The notes: a model not told the origin generated them from the sequence alone. DNA of 64,000 bases from Rhodobacteraceae bacterium (ex Bugula neritina AB1) (GCA_001730095.1 MDLF01000033.1:1-64000), one strand, 5' to 3'; shown: positions 8,686 to 18,016, numbered from the stretch's first letter. A program made the numbers and translations.

Positions 8686-8716
8686 TCATGCTTTTCAAAC
8701 TGCCAAGCGGTGCTGC

Positions 8717-10072
8717 TCAGAAGCCGCGACCGGTGGGGTGGGCCTTGTAGACTTCCACCACCTTCTTCACGGCCTCTTCCGGGGACAGTTCCTCGCTTTC
8801 ACCGGTGCGGCGGGAGGTGAGTTCCACCACGCCGTTCTTCAGCCCACGCGGGCCGACGGTGATGCGCCAGGGCAGACCGATCAGGTCCATGGTGGCAAAT
8901 TTGCCGCCGGCGCGTTCTTTGCGATCGTCATAAAGCGGATCCAGACCGGCCGCCGTCAGCGCTGCATAAAGCTGGTTACAGGCCGCATCCGCTTCGTCAT
9001 CGCCCTGTTTCAGGTTGACGATCCCGCAGTGGAACGGGGTCACGCCCTCGGGCCAGATGATGCCCTTGTCGTCATGGCTGGCCTCGATGATCGCGCCCAG
9101 CAGACGCGACACGCCAATGCCGTGACTACCCATGTGGACCGGAACCGGCTTGCCGTCCGGCCCCTGCACAGTGGCGCCCATGGCATCGGAATATTTGGTG
9201 CCAAAGTAGAAGATCTGTCCGACCTCGATACCGCGCGCGACGCGGCGGCGCTCCTCGGGGATTGCATTGAACAGGGCTTCGTCGTGGGTCTCGTCGGTGC
9301 GGGCGTATTTCGAGGTGAACTCCTCCAGCACGCCCTGGCACTGCGCGACGTCGTCATAGTCGATCTCGCGGTCGCCAAAGGTCAGATCGGTGACGGCGCT
9401 GTCATAAAACACCTCGGACTCGCCGGTGTCGGCCAGCACCAGGAATTCATGGGTGTCATCGCCGCCAATGGGGCCGCTGTCGGCGCGCATCGGGATCGCC
9501 TGCAGGCCCATGCGCTCATAGGTGCGCAGATAGCTGACCAGATGGCGGTTGTAGGCGTGCAGCGCGTCTTCCTTGGTCAGGTCGAAGTTATAGCCGTCCT
9601 TCATGTAGAATTCGCGGCCGCGCATCACGCCGAAACGTGGGCGGATCTCGTCGCGGAATTTCCACTGGATCTGATACATGGTCAGCGGCAGGTCCTTGTA
9701 GCTGCTGACATGGGCGCGGAAGATATCGGTGATCAGCTCTTCGGCGGTGGGGGTGAACAGCATGTCGCGGTCATGCCGATCCTTCATCCGCAGCATTTCC
9801 TGGCCATAGGCCTCATAGCGGCCGCTCTCGCGCCATAGATCGGCAGACTGCATGGTCGGCATCTGCATCGGGATATGGCCCGCGCGGATCTGCTCGTCAT
9901 GGACGATGCTTTCGATCTTTTTCAAGACCTTGAAACCAAGCGGCAGCCAGGAATAGATCCCGGCAGAGGATTGCTTGATCATCCCGGCGCGCAGCATCAG
10001 CCGGTGGCTGACGATCTGGGCTTCCGAGGGGTTCTCTTTCAGAACCGGCAGAAAATAGCGGGACAGGCGCAT
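8717..10072 (-). CDS. proS: Prolyl-tRNA synthetase, short alphaproteobacterial form
   Basis: The 451-residue class II enzyme charges tRNA-Pro. It starts [15 protein letters not shown] and carries motif 2 around [21 protein letters not shown], and motif 3 as [15 protein letters not shown]. An anticodon-binding domain occupies the last 110 residues. It lacks the large insertion (editing) domain of the E. coli enzyme, as expected for the alphaproteobacterial type. The start at 10072 matches the family; the open frame continues upstream into an inverted repeat element but shows no homology there. Confidence 0.96.
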   Translation of the reverse strand: MRLSRYFLPVLKENPSEAQIVSHRLMLRAGMIKQSSAGIYSWLPLGFKVLKKIESIVHDEQIRAGHIPMQMPTMQSADLWRESGRYEAYGQEMLRMKDRHDRDMLFTPTAEELITDIFRAHVSSYKDLPLTMYQIQWKFRDEIRPRFGVMRGREFYMKDGYNFDLTKEDALHAYNRHLVSYLRTYERMGLQAIPMRADSGPIGGDDTHEFLVLADTGESEVFYDSAVTDLTFGDREIDYDDVAQCQGVLEEFTSKYARTDETHDEALFNAIPEERRRVARGIEVGQIFYFGTKYSDAMGATVQGPDGKPVPVHMGSHGIGVSRLLGAIIEASHDDKGIIWPEGVTPFHCGIVNLKQGDDEADAACNQLYAALTAAGLDPLYDDRKERAGGKFATMDLIGLPWRITVGPRGLKNGVVELTSRRTGESEELSPEEAVKKVVEVYKAHPTGRGF

Positions 10073-10202
10073 CTTGGCTCCATCGGTGATGAGGGTTCGA
10101 GTTCCCGCCCGGTTTAGTGGCTGATGGGGGTGCGGGCAAGGGCGGAGAAACAAGTGCCTCTTTGCTTGGTGCTGAAACCAGGACAACAGATCCCGCATCG
10201 GG

Positions 10203-10300
10203 TTGTATCTTATGGGGCGTAGCGCGCGGCGGCACGGCCTGCACCTGATCGGGCCCTGCCCGTTTCGACCCGAAACTGTCCGCCGGAAAAGTTTTCGCAA
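10203..10300. repeat. Inverted dispersed copy of the 300-400 repeat
   Basis: Read on the minus strand, this segment matches 300-400: GACAGTTTCGGGTCGAAACG followed by GGCAGGGCCC and the same series of GC-rich blocks ending near ACGCCCCA. An imperfect hairpin spans 10271-10297. It sits just upstream of proS, and with the copy at the left window edge it brackets about 9.8 kb in inverted orientation. No transposase is associated. Confidence 0.7.
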
Positions 10301-10393
10301 CGGGCTTAACGCCGCGGAAACACGCCTGCACGCCTTCCCAAGGTCAGGCCCCGGCCCGGCGAGCGAGCCGCAGGACTGCCGGAATACCCGGCC

Positions 10394-11374
10394 TTATCCG
10401 GCCTGGGCGTTCTCCAGGTCTTTCTGCAGCTCGTCGCGCTTGGCCTTGGCTGCCTTATAGGCTTTCATCTTGGAGGAGGCCGCTTTCTGCGCTTTTTCAA
10501 GACCAATCGCCAGCTTCTGCAGCTGCACGCCGTTGGGCTTGGCATAAAGCTTCAGCTTCTCCAGCCGTTTCTGCGCGTCTTTCAGGTCTTTTTTGGCGTC
10601 TTTCAGGATCTTCTCGGCCTTGCCGACCTCAACCCCGTCCGAAATCAGCGTATCAATGCCTGAAATCACCGTGGCGCTGCTGTTGGCGGCACTGCCCAGC
10701 GCGGTTGCACAGCCTGCGTATTCGGTCGAGACGTTCTTGAGAGCCCCTGCGTCAGTGGCCCCGGTCGGCCCCAGCATGTCGTCGATCGCGGAGCGCGACA
10801 GGCCCACCCCGATGGCGACATAGACCGCCTGCGCCGCCTTCAGCTCGGGCAGCAGAACGGATGTGGCAACGGTGATGGTGACGTTGATTGCCCGCTGGGT
10901 CTTGGCTTCACGCACCAGCGACTTGGCCTTTTTCAGCTCCTTCGTCAGCTTCTCGACCTTTTTGACAACCCGGCCGAGCTCGCCCTCGCCGTTCTTGACC
11001 ACCGCCGCCAGCAGCGCAATCACCCCGACATATTGCGAGGCGACCTTGGCGCCGATATAGGCCGAGAACATGGCATTCTGCGCCTCCAGAACTTCGCAGG
11101 CCAGCGCCAGTTTGCCGCGTTCTTCGCTGGCCTTGCGGACGATCTTCATGTCGGGGTTTTCCGGGTCGATCCGGTCAGAGACGTCGCAGAATTTCCCATA
11201 GATCTTGTCGCATTTGGTCAGTGCGGCCTTGTAGGACTTTTTCAGCTTGTCCGGATAGAGCTTCAGCTCCCCGTCCTTGAGGTTCTTCTCAGCAACCTCG
11301 ACAACGTCTGAATAGAATTCTTCGGTTTCATCCATAAAGGCTCGGACGATCTTGAAGGCGTCTTTGTTCGACAT
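10394..11374 (-). CDS. Orphan Lys-rich helical protein with two hydrophobic segments
   Basis: I do not recognise this 326-residue protein. It appears almost wholly alpha-helical and very rich in Lys, Ala and Glu. There is an amphipathic N-terminal half, hydrophobic stretches near residues 102-127 and 162-193 separated by a charged KKVEKLTKELKKAKSLVREAK helix, and a C-terminal coiled coil (about 251-324). There is no signal peptide. The ATG at 11374 has GGAG seven bases upstream. The upstream 200 bases are notably AT-richer than the surroundings. The layout (long helices around a hydrophobic hairpin) recalls alpha-helical pore-forming toxins, but this is inference from shape only. It is flanked by a dispersed repeat. 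Confidence 0.7.
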   Translation of the reverse strand: MSNKDAFKIVRAFMDETEEFYSDVVEVAEKNLKDGELKLYPDKLKKSYKAALTKCDKIYGKFCDVSDRIDPENPDMKIVRKASEERGKLALACEVLEAQNAMFSAYIGAKVASQYVGVIALLAAVVKNGEGELGRVVKKVEKLTKELKKAKSLVREAKTQRAINVTITVATSVLLPELKAAQAVYVAIGVGLSRSAIDDMLGPTGATDAGALKNVSTEYAGCATALGSAANSSATVISGIDTLISDGVEVGKAEKILKDAKKDLKDAQKRLEKLKLYAKPNGVQLQKLAIGLEKAQKAASSKMKAYKAAKAKRDELQKDLENAQAG

Positions 11375-11593
11375 TTGCAAACTCCGGTATTCAAAAATAT
11401 CAACACATGAAAACTGCTCGGAACCAAATTTTCAGGCCCCCATAGCCAGAGAATTTAGGAAGCCTGGCCATTTTTACAAGATTGCTGCGCTCTTGTCGTT
11501 TTTGCAGCATCGCGGCGCAAAAGAACTTGAACCGCCGTTCAATAGTCGGAACTGTTACCGTAAACACCGCTCTCAGGGACAGGGGAGAGACAC

Positions 11594-12958
11594 GTGGCCA
11601 AGACCATAACAGAACCGGCGCGGGAGATCCCGGTCATCCATGAAACCGACGTGCTGGTGGTGGGCTCCGGCCCCGGCGGGCTGGCTGCGGCGCTGGCAGC
11701 GGCGCGGACCGGGGTGGAGGTGACGCTCATGGACCGGTTCGGCTGTTTCGGCGGCAATATCACCACCGTCGGCGTCGAAGGCTTTGCCTGGTACCGGCAC
11801 GAACAGACGGTCGAGGCCCATGGCATCGGCTGGGAGTTCGAGGAGCGCGCCAAGGCGATGGGGGCGGCGGTGCCCGAAAGCCAGTCCCTGTCTTATGAAC
11901 TGGACAGCGAAGGTTTCAAGCTGGTGGCGGACACGCTGGTCGAGGAAGCAGGCATCCACCCCATGCTGCACCGTGTCTTTGTGGCCCCGATCCACGAGGG
12001 CAGCCGGATCACCGGGGTGATTGTCGAAAGCAAGGCGGGCCGCGAAGCGGTGCTGGCGAAACGGGTGATCGATGCCACCGGCGACGCCGATATTGCCCAT
12101 ATGATGGGTGCACCGACCATCAAGACCCCGGTGGAGCAGATGCAGGCAGCCAGCGTGATGTTCCACATTGCCGGCGTCGACAAGCAGGCGTTCATGGAGG
12201 GCGTCAAGGCCGATCCACAGACCTATGCCAACTGGTCCACCGGCGAATGGCAGGTGGAGACTTCCGGCAAGGAAGACGAGATGTTCTCTCCCTTTCTGGC
12301 CAAGCCCTTTGGCCAGGCGATCCGCGACGGGGTGATCCCCGCGCATCTCAACACCATCGGCGGCACCTGGGGCGCGGTGCATGACAGCGGTGAGATGACC
12401 TATATGAACCTGGTGCATCTGGCAGAGATCGACGGCACAGACCCCGACAGCATGACCAAGGGCGAGATCGAGGGGCGCAAACAGGCGATGCACGCCATCA
12501 ACGCATTGCGCGCCTATACGCCGGGCTGCGCGGGCGCGCGGCTGCGCAATTTTGGCATGACCATCGGCATCCGCGACACCCGCAAAATCGATGCCCGTCA
12601 CAACATCACCGAGCAGGAGACCCGCAATCAGGGCCGCTTTGACGACACCATCGGCATCTATCCCGAATTCATCGATGGCTACGGGGTGCTGATCCTGCCC
12701 ACGACGGGGCGCTACATGCAGATCCCCTACCGGTCGATGCTGCCCAAGGGCGTACAGGGTCTGCTGGTCACCGGCCGCGCCATCGGCGGCGACAAGATCG
12801 CCCATGCCGCCACCCGCAACATGGCTTGTTGCGCTGTGGCTGGCCAAGGTGCCGGCATTGCCGCAGCGCTGTCGGTCAAGTCGGATTGCGAACTGGACGC
12901 GGTGAATATCGCGCAGGTTCAGGCCGAGCTGAAACGCCAGGGGGTGCGGATCCATTGA
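11594..12958 (+). CDS. FAD-dependent oxidoreductase (FAD_oxidored family)
   Basis: The 454-residue protein has a dinucleotide-binding GSGPGGLAAALAAART motif (residues ~25-40), a CFGGN turn, the second FAD segment ATGDADIA, and a C-terminal LLVTGRAIGGDKIAHAATRNM signature. These place it in the FAD-dependent dehydrogenase group PF12831. The substrate is unknown. It starts with GTG at 11594 behind AGGGGAGAG. Its TGA stop overlaps the TTG start of the dioxygenase gene (TTGA), so the two enzymes are made together and probably act on the same compound in succession. Confidence 0.85.
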   Translation: MAKTITEPAREIPVIHETDVLVVGSGPGGLAAALAAARTGVEVTLMDRFGCFGGNITTVGVEGFAWYRHEQTVEAHGIGWEFEERAKAMGAAVPESQSLSYELDSEGFKLVADTLVEEAGIHPMLHRVFVAPIHEGSRITGVIVESKAGREAVLAKRVIDATGDADIAHMMGAPTIKTPVEQMQAASVMFHIAGVDKQAFMEGVKADPQTYANWSTGEWQVETSGKEDEMFSPFLAKPFGQAIRDGVIPAHLNTIGGTWGAVHDSGEMTYMNLVHLAEIDGTDPDSMTKGEIEGRKQAMHAINALRAYTPGCAGARLRNFGMTIGIRDTRKIDARHNITEQETRNQGRFDDTIGIYPEFIDGYGVLILPTTGRYMQIPYRSMLPKGVQGLLVTGRAIGGDKIAHAATRNMACCAVAGQGAGIAAALSVKSDCELDAVNIAQVQAELKRQGVRIH

Positions 12959-13932
12959 GCCAGAGCATTCCCACTATCGACATCTCGCCCCTGCGCAAGG
13001 AGGCTCACCCGCAGCGCAAGGACACAATTGCTGCTGTTCTGGCGGCGGCAGAGGATATCGGGTTCCTCTCGATCACCGGCACAGGCGTTGCGCCGGATAC
13101 AGTGGAGGCTGTACGCAGCGCCGTCCGGGCGATCTTTGCCGTGGATGAGAAATCCAAATGGGATCAAGCGATTACGCGAGACAATTACCGTGGCTACATC
13201 CCGATGGGGTTCTTCACTCCGAACGATGGCAGCGGCACCGCAGACAAATACGAAGGCTACAAACTGCACCATGAGGTGGCAGCGGACGATCCGATCCGCG
13301 CCGCCTGCCCGCTTTACGGCCCTAACCGCTGGCCTGCTGAGGTGCCGCAAGCGCGTGATGTGATCCTGAAGTACTGGGGCGAACTGGACGGCGTCTTTCA
13401 CCTGCTCTTGGGCGCGCTGGCCGAGGGTCTGGGGCTGGATCCGGCGCAGTTTCAGGACCCCTTCCGCGAGCCCCTGACCAACATGAGCCTGCTGCATTAC
13501 CCGCCGCAGGCGCCGGAGGATACGGGCTTTGGCATCCACCCACACAAGGACACCGATGCGCTGACCATCATCGCGCCGGACCCGGTGGGCGGCCTGGAGG
13601 TGCAGACGCGGGACGGCGGCTGGATCACGCCCGACTGCCCACCCGGCGGCTTTGTCGTCAATATCGGCGACATGCTGGAATTGTGGTCTGGCGGGCGGCT
13701 GGTCTCTACCCCGCACCGGGTGGTGAACAAATCCGGGCGGGAACGCTATTCCTTCCCCTATTTCGCGGTGCCGCGCCATGACGTGGTGGTGGCGCCGCTG
13801 CTGCCACCGGTGCCGGGGTTCGACCGCCCAGCGGTCCATTGCGGCCATTGGTCGGCAGAAATCTGGCGCACCAACTGGCCAGATGAGGACGCAGGCGAAG
13901 ACACCCCTGAACTGGGCACCATCCAGAGCTGA
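12955..13932 (+). CDS. 2-oxoglutarate/Fe(II) dioxygenase, isopenicillin N synthase-like
   Basis: The 325-residue protein has an N-terminal DIOX_N-type region and a 2OG-Fe(II) oxygenase core. The iron ligands are visible as H197 and D199 in the HPHKDTDALTI motif and H254 in STPHRVV; the 2-oxoglutarate-binding RYS follows at 264-266. It starts with TTG, overlapping the stop of the FAD oxidoreductase, with a CAGGGGG site upstream. Family members hydroxylate or desaturate small molecules, including nucleobases and amino acids; the substrate here cannot be read. GC hairpins follow the stop. Confidence 0.88.
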   Translation: MSQSIPTIDISPLRKEAHPQRKDTIAAVLAAAEDIGFLSITGTGVAPDTVEAVRSAVRAIFAVDEKSKWDQAITRDNYRGYIPMGFFTPNDGSGTADKYEGYKLHHEVAADDPIRAACPLYGPNRWPAEVPQARDVILKYWGELDGVFHLLLGALAEGLGLDPAQFQDPFREPLTNMSLLHYPPQAPEDTGFGIHPHKDTDALTIIAPDPVGGLEVQTRDGGWITPDCPPGGFVVNIGDMLELWSGGRLVSTPHRVVNKSGRERYSFPYFAVPRHDVVVAPLLPPVPGFDRPAVHCGHWSAEIWRTNWPDEDAGEDTPELGTIQS

Positions 13933-13941
13933 AGGAACGCC

Positions 13942-13990
13942 CCGCCCCGAACGGGGCGGAGCGCCCGCCCACACTATGAGGGCGGGCGCT
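13942..13990 (+). terminator. Two adjacent hairpins after the dioxygenase gene
   Basis: A 7-bp stem (CCGCCCC, 13942-13948 with 13953-13959, loop gaac) is followed directly by a perfect 11-bp stem (AGCGCCCGCCC, 13960-13970 with 13980-13990, 9-base loop). No T tract follows, so termination may need Rho, or the hairpins may protect the 3' end. Confidence 0.6.
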
Positions 13991-14161
13991 GCCCGGCCTG
14001 CGGCAGGGCGCAGCATTTTCTAAACTTGCCCCCGCTCTTTTCCGCCTTATCCCCGCCTTGCCCACAGGGGATTTACCCTGCCCCCTTGCAAGCCCCTGCC
14101 CCATCAGGAAAGACTGGCGCCAGAAACCTGAAGCAAACGGACCAAAGGCGGGCACCCGGAC

Positions 14162-15235
14162 ATGGCTCTACCAGCAAAGAAGCAGTTCAAATACTGGGGC
14201 ATTGCGGCCTTGGTCTTTGCCGTTGTGATGTGGGCCCTGGGCGATGTGCTGCTGCCTTTTGTGCTGGGCGCCGCCATCGCCTATATGATCGACCCGATCG
14301 CCGACCGGCTGGAAGCCTGGGGGATGAGCCGCTCTGGTGCCATTGCCGCCATCACGGTGGGCGCGCTGCTGGTGTTCCTTCTGATGCTGCTGGTTGTGGT
14401 GCCGACGCTGATTTATCAGATGATCGATCTGGTCAATGTGCTGCCGCAGCTGGTCCAGGACGCGCGCAGCTTTGCCAATGAGCATTTCCCAGCGGTTTTT
14501 GAACAGGACAGCCGCATTCATCAGGCGATCACCGCAATCGCCCAGACGCTTCAACTGCGCGCGGTCGGGATGCTGCAATCCATCGCCGGTTCCGCGGTGT
14601 CGCTTCTGAATGTGGTGGTCCTGCTGGTCATCGTGCCGGTGGTAAGCGTCTATCTGCTTTTGGACTGGGACCGGATGATCGACCGCATTGATGCGTTGCT
14701 GCCGCGCGATCATCAGCCGGTGATCCGCCGGATCGCCTCTGAAATTGACGCGGTGCTGCATTCCTTTATTCACGGCATGGGCACCGTCTGCCTGATCCTG
14801 GGCACCTATTACGCCGTGGCGCTGATGATTGTGGGGCTGAACTTCGGCCTTGCCGTGGGCTTTATCGCCGGTCTCATTACCTTCATTCCCTATCTCGGCG
14901 CCCTGATCGGCGGCGCGCTGGCCATTGGCCTTGCGCTGTTTCAGTTCTGGGGCGACTGGGTGTCCATCGGGCTGGTGGCGGGCATCTTTGCCATTGGCCA
15001 GGTGGCTGAGGGCAACTTCCTGACACCCAAGCTGGTGGGCGGCTCTGTCGGCCTGCACCCGGTCTGGCTCTTGTTGTCGCTGTCGGTCTTTGGCGCCCTC
15101 TTTGGCTTTGTCGGCATGCTGGTGGCGGTTCCCGTCGCTGCCGCCCTGGGGGTTGTTGCGCGGTTCCTGACAGAGCAATACCTGAACAGCCGCCTCTACC
15201 TGGGGCTTGGCCACCGCGACGCGGATTCGGAATAA
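14162..15235 (+). CDS. AI-2E family transporter (PerM-like permease)
   Basis: The 357-residue protein has about eight membrane helices and matches the AI-2E/PerM family (PF01594): an N-terminal pair of helices, a soluble segment around residues 90-150, and a C-terminal bundle with the conserved LITFIPYLGALIGG and EGNFLTPKLVGGSVGLHPVWL segments. Members export autoinducer-2 or act as ion antiporters; the substrate here is unknown. The next gene (hdaA) begins six bases after the stop, so they are probably one operon with ppx. This order is common in Rhodobacterales. Confidence 0.92.
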   Translation: MALPAKKQFKYWGIAALVFAVVMWALGDVLLPFVLGAAIAYMIDPIADRLEAWGMSRSGAIAAITVGALLVFLLMLLVVVPTLIYQMIDLVNVLPQLVQDARSFANEHFPAVFEQDSRIHQAITAIAQTLQLRAVGMLQSIAGSAVSLLNVVVLLVIVPVVSVYLLLDWDRMIDRIDALLPRDHQPVIRRIASEIDAVLHSFIHGMGTVCLILGTYYAVALMIVGLNFGLAVGFIAGLITFIPYLGALIGGALAIGLALFQFWGDWVSIGLVAGIFAIGQVAEGNFLTPKLVGGSVGLHPVWLLLSLSVFGALFGFVGMLVAVPVAAALGVVARFLTEQYLNSRLYLGLGHRDADSE

Positions 15236-15240
15236 CAGCT

Positions 15241-15948
15241 ATGGCACAGCAGCTGAGCTTTGATCTCCCGGCGAAACCGGCGCTGGGGCGGGAGGATTTC
15301 TTTGTCGCGCCCTCCAACGCCATGGCAGTGGCGCTGCTGGACCCGCAGTTCATCTGGCCCAGTGGCAAGCTGGTGCTGACCGGCCCCAAGGGCGCGGGCA
15401 AAACCCATCTGGCGCATGTCTGGGCCAGCCAGACCGGAGCGCGGATCATCCCGGCGCCCCAGCTGAGCGAGCAGGCCGTGCCGGAGCTGGCGCAGGGGCC
15501 GGTCGCGGTCGAGGACGTGCCGCAGATTGCAGAGGATCCCACACGGCAGAATGCCTTGTTCCACCTGCACAATCTGGTGCTGGCACAGGGTCACGCACTG
15601 GTGATGACCGGGCGCGGCGCGCCGAACCTTTGGGGGCTTACTCTGCCTGACCTGCAAAGCCGGGTACAGGCCGCCACCCATGCCGAACTGCAGCCGCCGG
15701 ACGACCAGCTGCTGGCGGTGGTGCTGGCCAAGCTGTTCAACGACCGCCAGATCACCCCCAAGCCGGATGTGATTCCCTATCTGGTGGCGCATATGGACCG
15801 CTCCTTTGCCGCAGCGGCCCAGATCGTGCAGCGGCTGGACCTGCTGTCGCTGGCGGAAAAACGCAGCCTCACACGCCCCCTGGCGGTGCGGGCGCTCACC
15901 GAGGTGCGCGAAGAGGCGGCGGAAAATGACGCATCCGCAAGCTGTTGA
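15241..15948 (+). CDS. hdaA: DnaA regulatory inactivator HdaA
   Basis: The 235-residue AAA+ protein starts with QLSFDLP, the short clamp-binding motif by which Hda contacts the DNA polymerase sliding clamp. A Walker A box GPKGAGKTH (about residues 49-57) and an AAA+ lid with LPDLQSRVQ-type arginine finger region follow. It lacks DnaA's DNA-binding domain. Family role: it stimulates ATP hydrolysis by DnaA after initiation so replication fires once per cycle. It is tightly linked to the permease upstream and ppx downstream. Confidence 0.88.
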   Translation: MAQQLSFDLPAKPALGREDFFVAPSNAMAVALLDPQFIWPSGKLVLTGPKGAGKTHLAHVWASQTGARIIPAPQLSEQAVPELAQGPVAVEDVPQIAEDPTRQNALFHLHNLVLAQGHALVMTGRGAPNLWGLTLPDLQSRVQAATHAELQPPDDQLLAVVLAKLFNDRQITPKPDVIPYLVAHMDRSFAAAAQIVQRLDLLSLAEKRSLTRPLAVRALTEVREEAAENDASASC

Positions 15949-16000
15949 CCGCTGCCCGCCCATGTCCCATCCTGCACCCGGATCGCAAGACGGAGCCCTC

Positions 16001-17572
16001 ATGAACGTGACACAGGACCCCGCCGCCGCAACTGATTGGGGGCCCTTCGGGCGACCCATCTTTGACGACCCCAAAGCCCGCGCCCTGTCCCGGGTCGGAG
16101 TGGTCGATGTCGGTTCCAATTCGGTCCGGCTGGTGGTGTTTGACGGCGCCGCCCGCAGCCCGGCCTATTTCTACAACGAAAAGATCATGTGCGCGCTGGG
16201 CGCGGGCCTGTCGGAAAGCGGCCGGCTGAACCCGGAGGGCCGCGAGCGTGCCTTGTCTGCGCTGCGCCGGTTCCAGCATCTGGCCCAGGGCATGGGGCTG
16301 CCGCCCCTGTCCGCTGTCGCCACCGCTGCGGTGCGCGACGCCGAGGACGGGCCGGAGTTCTGTGACGAGGTGCTGCGCGAAACGGGGCTGAAGATCCATG
16401 TCATCGACGGGCGCGAAGAGGCGCGGCTGTCGGCGCAGGGCGTTCTGCTGGGCTGGCCCGGCGCCTATGGGCTGGTCTGCGATATTGGCGGCTCTTCGAT
16501 GGAACTGGCAGAGATCCAGGAGAACTCCGTCGGCCGCCGGGTCACCTCCTCGCTGGGGCCGCTGAAGCTGCGCGACGTCAAAGGCGGACGCAAGGGGCGC
16601 AAGGAACACATCAAACAGGTGATCGAACAGCTGAAGGCCGAGATGGGCCCACAGCGCGACCGCCTGTTCCTGGTTGGCGGCAGCTGGCGGGCGATTGCCC
16701 GCATCGACATGCACCGACGCGGCTATCCGCTGAAGGTGCTGCATGAATACCGGATGTCGGCCAAGGATGTGCGCGAAACCGCCCGCTATATCGAGGCCGC
16801 CGATCTGAACAAGCTGCGCGGCGCCTGCGGTGTCTCCGCCAGCCGGATGGCGCTGGTGCCCTATGCCGTCGACGTGCTGAGCCGGCTGGTCAAGACCTTC
16901 AAGCCCAAGGATATCGCGGTGTCCAGCTATGGCATCCGCGAGGGGCTGCTGTACGAACAGATGCCGCAGCGGTTGCGCGCCCGCGACCCGCTGGTCGAGG
17001 CCTCCCGCTTTGCCGAGATGAAGGACGCCCGTGTTCCCGGTTTCGGCAAGACGATGTATGATTTTGTCAGCCCGCTGTTCGCCAATGCCCGCCACAGCAA
17101 GCGACGGCTGGTCAAGGCGGCCTGCCTTTTGCATGACGTCAGCTGGCGCGCACATCCCGACTACCGTGCCGAGGTCTGTTTCGACAATGCCACCCGCGCC
17201 AATCTGGGCGGGCTGAAACATTCCGAACGGGTGTTCCTGGGCCTGGCGCTCTTGCACCGCTACAGCAACAAGCGGCAGGGCAGCTCCTTTGAGCATCTCT
17301 ACGGGCTGCTGGATGAAAAAGGTCAGCAGGAGGCCGAAGTGCTGGGCAAGGCAATGCGGTTCGGCGCCATGCTGATGGTGACCGGCAATGGTGACATCGG
17401 TGCGCTGCGCTGGCAGCCGCGCAAACGGATACTGCACGTGGATCTGCCGGATGCGGCGCGGCCCTTGTACGGCGAGGTGGCAGAATCGCGGCTGAAATCG
17501 CTGGCCAAGACCCTGGAAGCTGAAATCGACCTGCGCTTTGTGAAACCCACACCTGCGCCGGAGGCGGGCTGA
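16001..17572 (+). CDS. ppx: Exopolyphosphatase / pppGpp phosphatase family (Ppx/GppA)
   Basis: The 523-residue protein opens its ASKHA-fold domain with VGVVDVGSNSVRLVVFD, and the second phosphate-binding loop is CDIGGSSMEL. An acidic segment GREEARLSAQG follows the family pattern. A C-terminal HD-like region holds ACLLHDVSW. It should hydrolyse terminal phosphates of polyphosphate or guanosine pentaphosphate. The start at 16001 has a CGGAG site; an in-frame ATG at 15962 would add 13 residues. It lies 52 bases after hdaA. Confidence 0.92.
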   Translation: MNVTQDPAAATDWGPFGRPIFDDPKARALSRVGVVDVGSNSVRLVVFDGAARSPAYFYNEKIMCALGAGLSESGRLNPEGRERALSALRRFQHLAQGMGLPPLSAVATAAVRDAEDGPEFCDEVLRETGLKIHVIDGREEARLSAQGVLLGWPGAYGLVCDIGGSSMELAEIQENSVGRRVTSSLGPLKLRDVKGGRKGRKEHIKQVIEQLKAEMGPQRDRLFLVGGSWRAIARIDMHRRGYPLKVLHEYRMSAKDVRETARYIEAADLNKLRGACGVSASRMALVPYAVDVLSRLVKTFKPKDIAVSSYGIREGLLYEQMPQRLRARDPLVEASRFAEMKDARVPGFGKTMYDFVSPLFANARHSKRRLVKAACLLHDVSWRAHPDYRAEVCFDNATRANLGGLKHSERVFLGLALLHRYSNKRQGSSFEHLYGLLDEKGQQEAEVLGKAMRFGAMLMVTGNGDIGALRWQPRKRILHVDLPDAARPLYGEVAESRLKSLAKTLEAEIDLRFVKPTPAPEAG

Positions 17573-17635
17573 CAGGCAGCCACGCAAGTCGCGCCGGGAC
17601 CGCCGGCATAAGACAGGCGAACTGCGCAGGCGGCG

Positions 17636-18016
17636 TCAGATTTCGGTGACGCCTTCTTCTTCGCTCTTGTCTGCCTCGGCGGGCGCTTTTTCCTTGGGCT
17701 TCTTGCGGATGATGATATCGCCATTGGGCAGGATTTCCGGCAGCTCATATGCGCTCCAGTCTTCCACTTCCTGGGCGATATCCGCCAGAGCTGGCCCCAT
17801 CTTACTGAGGAAAGCGCCCATCGACGGGCCGATTTCCCCCATCATCCCCTGCAGATCTTCCAGTGCCGGCGCCATTTCCTGCACCAGCCCCTCCAGCAAC
17901 ATCTCCGCCCCGCGTTCCATCAGGGAGGGACCGGAGCCTTCCCCGCCTGCTTCCTCTGCGGTGAGCGGGGTTGAAAGAAGGGCCAAAAGAGCGGCGGGCA
18001 AGATAAGCTGTTTCAT
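17636..18016 (-). CDS. Small periplasmic protein, unknown function
   Basis: The 126-residue protein starts with a clear signal peptide (MKQLILPAALLALLSTPLTA, cleavage after ...TAEE). The mature part is acidic, Met/Gly-rich (MMGEIGPSMGAFLSKMGPALADIAQEVEDW), then PEILPNGDIIIRKKPKEKAP and an acidic tail. Similar Rhodobacterales proteins are sometimes labelled AAA+ ATPases, but no Walker motif is present. It converges on ppx. The function is unknown. Confidence 0.75.
   Translation of the reverse strand: MKQLILPAALLALLSTPLTAEEAGGEGSGPSLMERGAEMLLEGLVQEMAPALEDLQGMMGEIGPSMGAFLSKMGPALADIAQEVEDWSAYELPEILPNGDIIIRKKPKEKAPAEADKSEEEGVTEI

Noticed and set aside
10073..10300. N-terminal extension of proS by 76 codons
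   Set aside because: The extension reads through a dispersed noncoding repeat, and ProS homologues begin at MRLSRYF.
11368..11380. TTTGCAAA-like sequence at the start of the orphan helical gene as a PccR site
   Set aside because: It overlaps the start codon and ribosome-binding site, is a single copy, and the gene has no link to propionyl-CoA.
17636..18016. AAA+ ATPase label for the small periplasmic protein
   Set aside because: There is a signal peptide and no Walker A or B motif; such labels in related genomes look like propagated errors.
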